Assembly (NCBI RefSeq): GCF_024582835.1
Contig: NZ_CP102097.1
Span: forward strand, 806,001 to 870,000
Origin: Vibrio japonicus
GTDB taxonomy: Bacteria; Pseudomonadota; Gammaproteobacteria; Enterobacterales; Vibrionaceae
DNA: 64,000 bases
Direction: 5' to 3'
The notes beneath the pieces are model-generated. The model was given only the letters and a program-made list of their open reading frames with translations, was not told the origin of the DNA and did no database searches. This document shows positions 63,401 through 64,000 of this stretch, one piece after another. Both the position numbers and the translations under genes were made by a program. Each line of letters opens with the position of its first letter. The stretch's first letter is position 1.

Positions 63401-64000
63401 ATGTCTTACCAGAACTTGGATGGTAAAGTGTGCCTGCGATACAACATTTTAGCAGCAGCTATTGCCTCTGTGACTTCCATGAGCGCCACGGCGGCGTCGC
63501 ACAACCATGAAGATACAACGAAACTAGATACGGTGGTGGTGAGTGCCAGTGTGATTGGGAATTCACAAATCGACGATGTAAAAGAGTATCCGGGTGCTCG
63601 TACTGTCATCGACAAATCGCACTTAGAGAAAACAGCGGCGCAATCAATCGATATGGCGCTGCAAAGCGTTCCAGGCATTAAAGTACAAGATGAATCTGGT
63701 ACAGGTGTGCTACCTAATATTTCCGTTCGTGGCCTGAAAGCAAGCCGCAGTGGTCACGCGCAATTCTTAATGGATGGCGTTCCGTTGACGCTTGCACCAT
63801 ACGGTCATACCGGACAATCTATTTTCCCGGCAACCCTCTCAATGCTAGACAGGATCGATATTGTTCGCGGCGGTGCTGCGGTTCAGTACGGTCCTAACAA
63901 CGTGGGTGGCGTGATCAACTTGGTCACTAAACCTATTCCTGATGTTTGGCAGACTGAAATCAGCAATCGTCTGACTGTGTTTGAAGGTGGTGACACACCA
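63401..64000 (+). CDS. fecA: FecA-like TonB-dependent receptor (3' end outside window)
   Basis: 200 residues visible; the frame runs off the window. AAAGGAG lies 6 nt before ATG 63401. Signal peptide about 1-33 (TAAS), TonB-box-like DTVVVSAS near 42, then plug segments that track E. coli FecA closely: YPGARTVIDKSHLEKT, SVPGIKVQDESGTGVLPNISVRGL, FLMDGVPLTLAPYG and IDIVRGGAAVQYGPNNVGGVINLVTK. The N-terminal signalling domain found in E. coli FecA before the plug is absent here, so transcription signalling through FecR/FecI is not expected. Likely to work with FecBCDE encoded at 23-27 kb for ferric dicitrate. Confidence 0.85.
   Translation, partial: MSYQNLDGKVCLRYNILAAAIASVTSMSATAASHNHEDTTKLDTVVVSASVIGNSQIDDVKEYPGARTVIDKSHLEKTAAQSIDMALQSVPGIKVQDESGTGVLPNISVRGLKASRSGHAQFLMDGVPLTLAPYGHTGQSIFPATLSMLDRIDIVRGGAAVQYGPNNVGGVINLVTKPIPDVWQTEISNRLTVFEGGDTP

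Noticed and set aside
1..64000. CRISPR arrays, tRNA or rRNA genes, prophage and transposase genes
   Set aside because: No regularly spaced repeats, cloverleaf sequences, terminase/portal-like or transposase/integrase proteins were seen in any frame.

Overview
The window looks like chromosomal DNA of a marine gammaproteobacterium, most likely a Vibrio or close relative. The basis is the familiar Vibrio-type gene families (NarK-like transporter followed by a PP2C/kinase fusion, a formate dehydrogenase fused to a GltD-like module, ribB under an FMN riboswitch, Fec/IutA-type iron uptake), Fur-like boxes, short intergenic gaps and many convergent hairpin terminators. This assignment is an inference from family recognition; no rRNA, tRNA, phage, IS element or CRISPR was seen.

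Layout. 0-3 kb: the end of a nitrate/nitrite transporter and a membrane-anchored PP2C phosphatase-Ser/Thr kinase fusion. 3-10 kb: ferric-siderophore ABC system (binding protein, two permeases, ATPase), an FhuF-like ferric reductase and a convergent IutA-like TonB receptor. 10-12.3 kb: AraC regulator and divergent SetA-like sugar exporter. 12.4-18.5 kb: ribB with its FMN riboswitch, small membrane and lipoproteins, GNAT and GFA proteins, a TetR/HPP divergent pair with a visible operator, and an isochorismatase-like hydrolase. 18.6-22.8 kb: the very large formate dehydrogenase fusion with a perfect FNR-type palindrome upstream. 23-27 kb: fecBCDE. 27-28.5 kb: thioesterase and small proteins.

28.5-42.1 kb is a complete benzoate degradation region. 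benABCD converts benzoate to catechol, catABC converts catechol to 3-oxoadipate enol-lactone, and pcaD, catIJ and pcaF carry it to succinyl-CoA and acetyl-CoA. BenK imports benzoate. Two regulators flank the arms: an IclR-type PcaR, with three near-palindromic 15-bp boxes, and a LysR-type CatM/BenM, with an ATAC-N7-GTAT site in the divergent gap.

42-64 kb is more mosaic: arfB, a VOC protein, a SPOR-like lipoprotein, then a divergent pair (RLAN/RimK-type ATP-grasp ligase and GNAT-C39-like peptidase fusion) lying between two about 96% identical 158-bp copies of the 3' end plus terminator of the adjacent alpha/beta hydrolase gene. Then follow a pirin, an ABC exporter, a CtlX-like arginine-deiminase-family protein, a protein made of three tandem RidA domains, msrA, a chemotaxis receptor, a universal stress protein, an AraC-controlled ADH-cupin-SDR operon, a siderophore receptor and the start of a FecA-like receptor cut by the window edge.

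The most interesting items are the repeat-bounded ligase/peptidase module, the triple RidA protein, and the operator architecture of the benzoate region.
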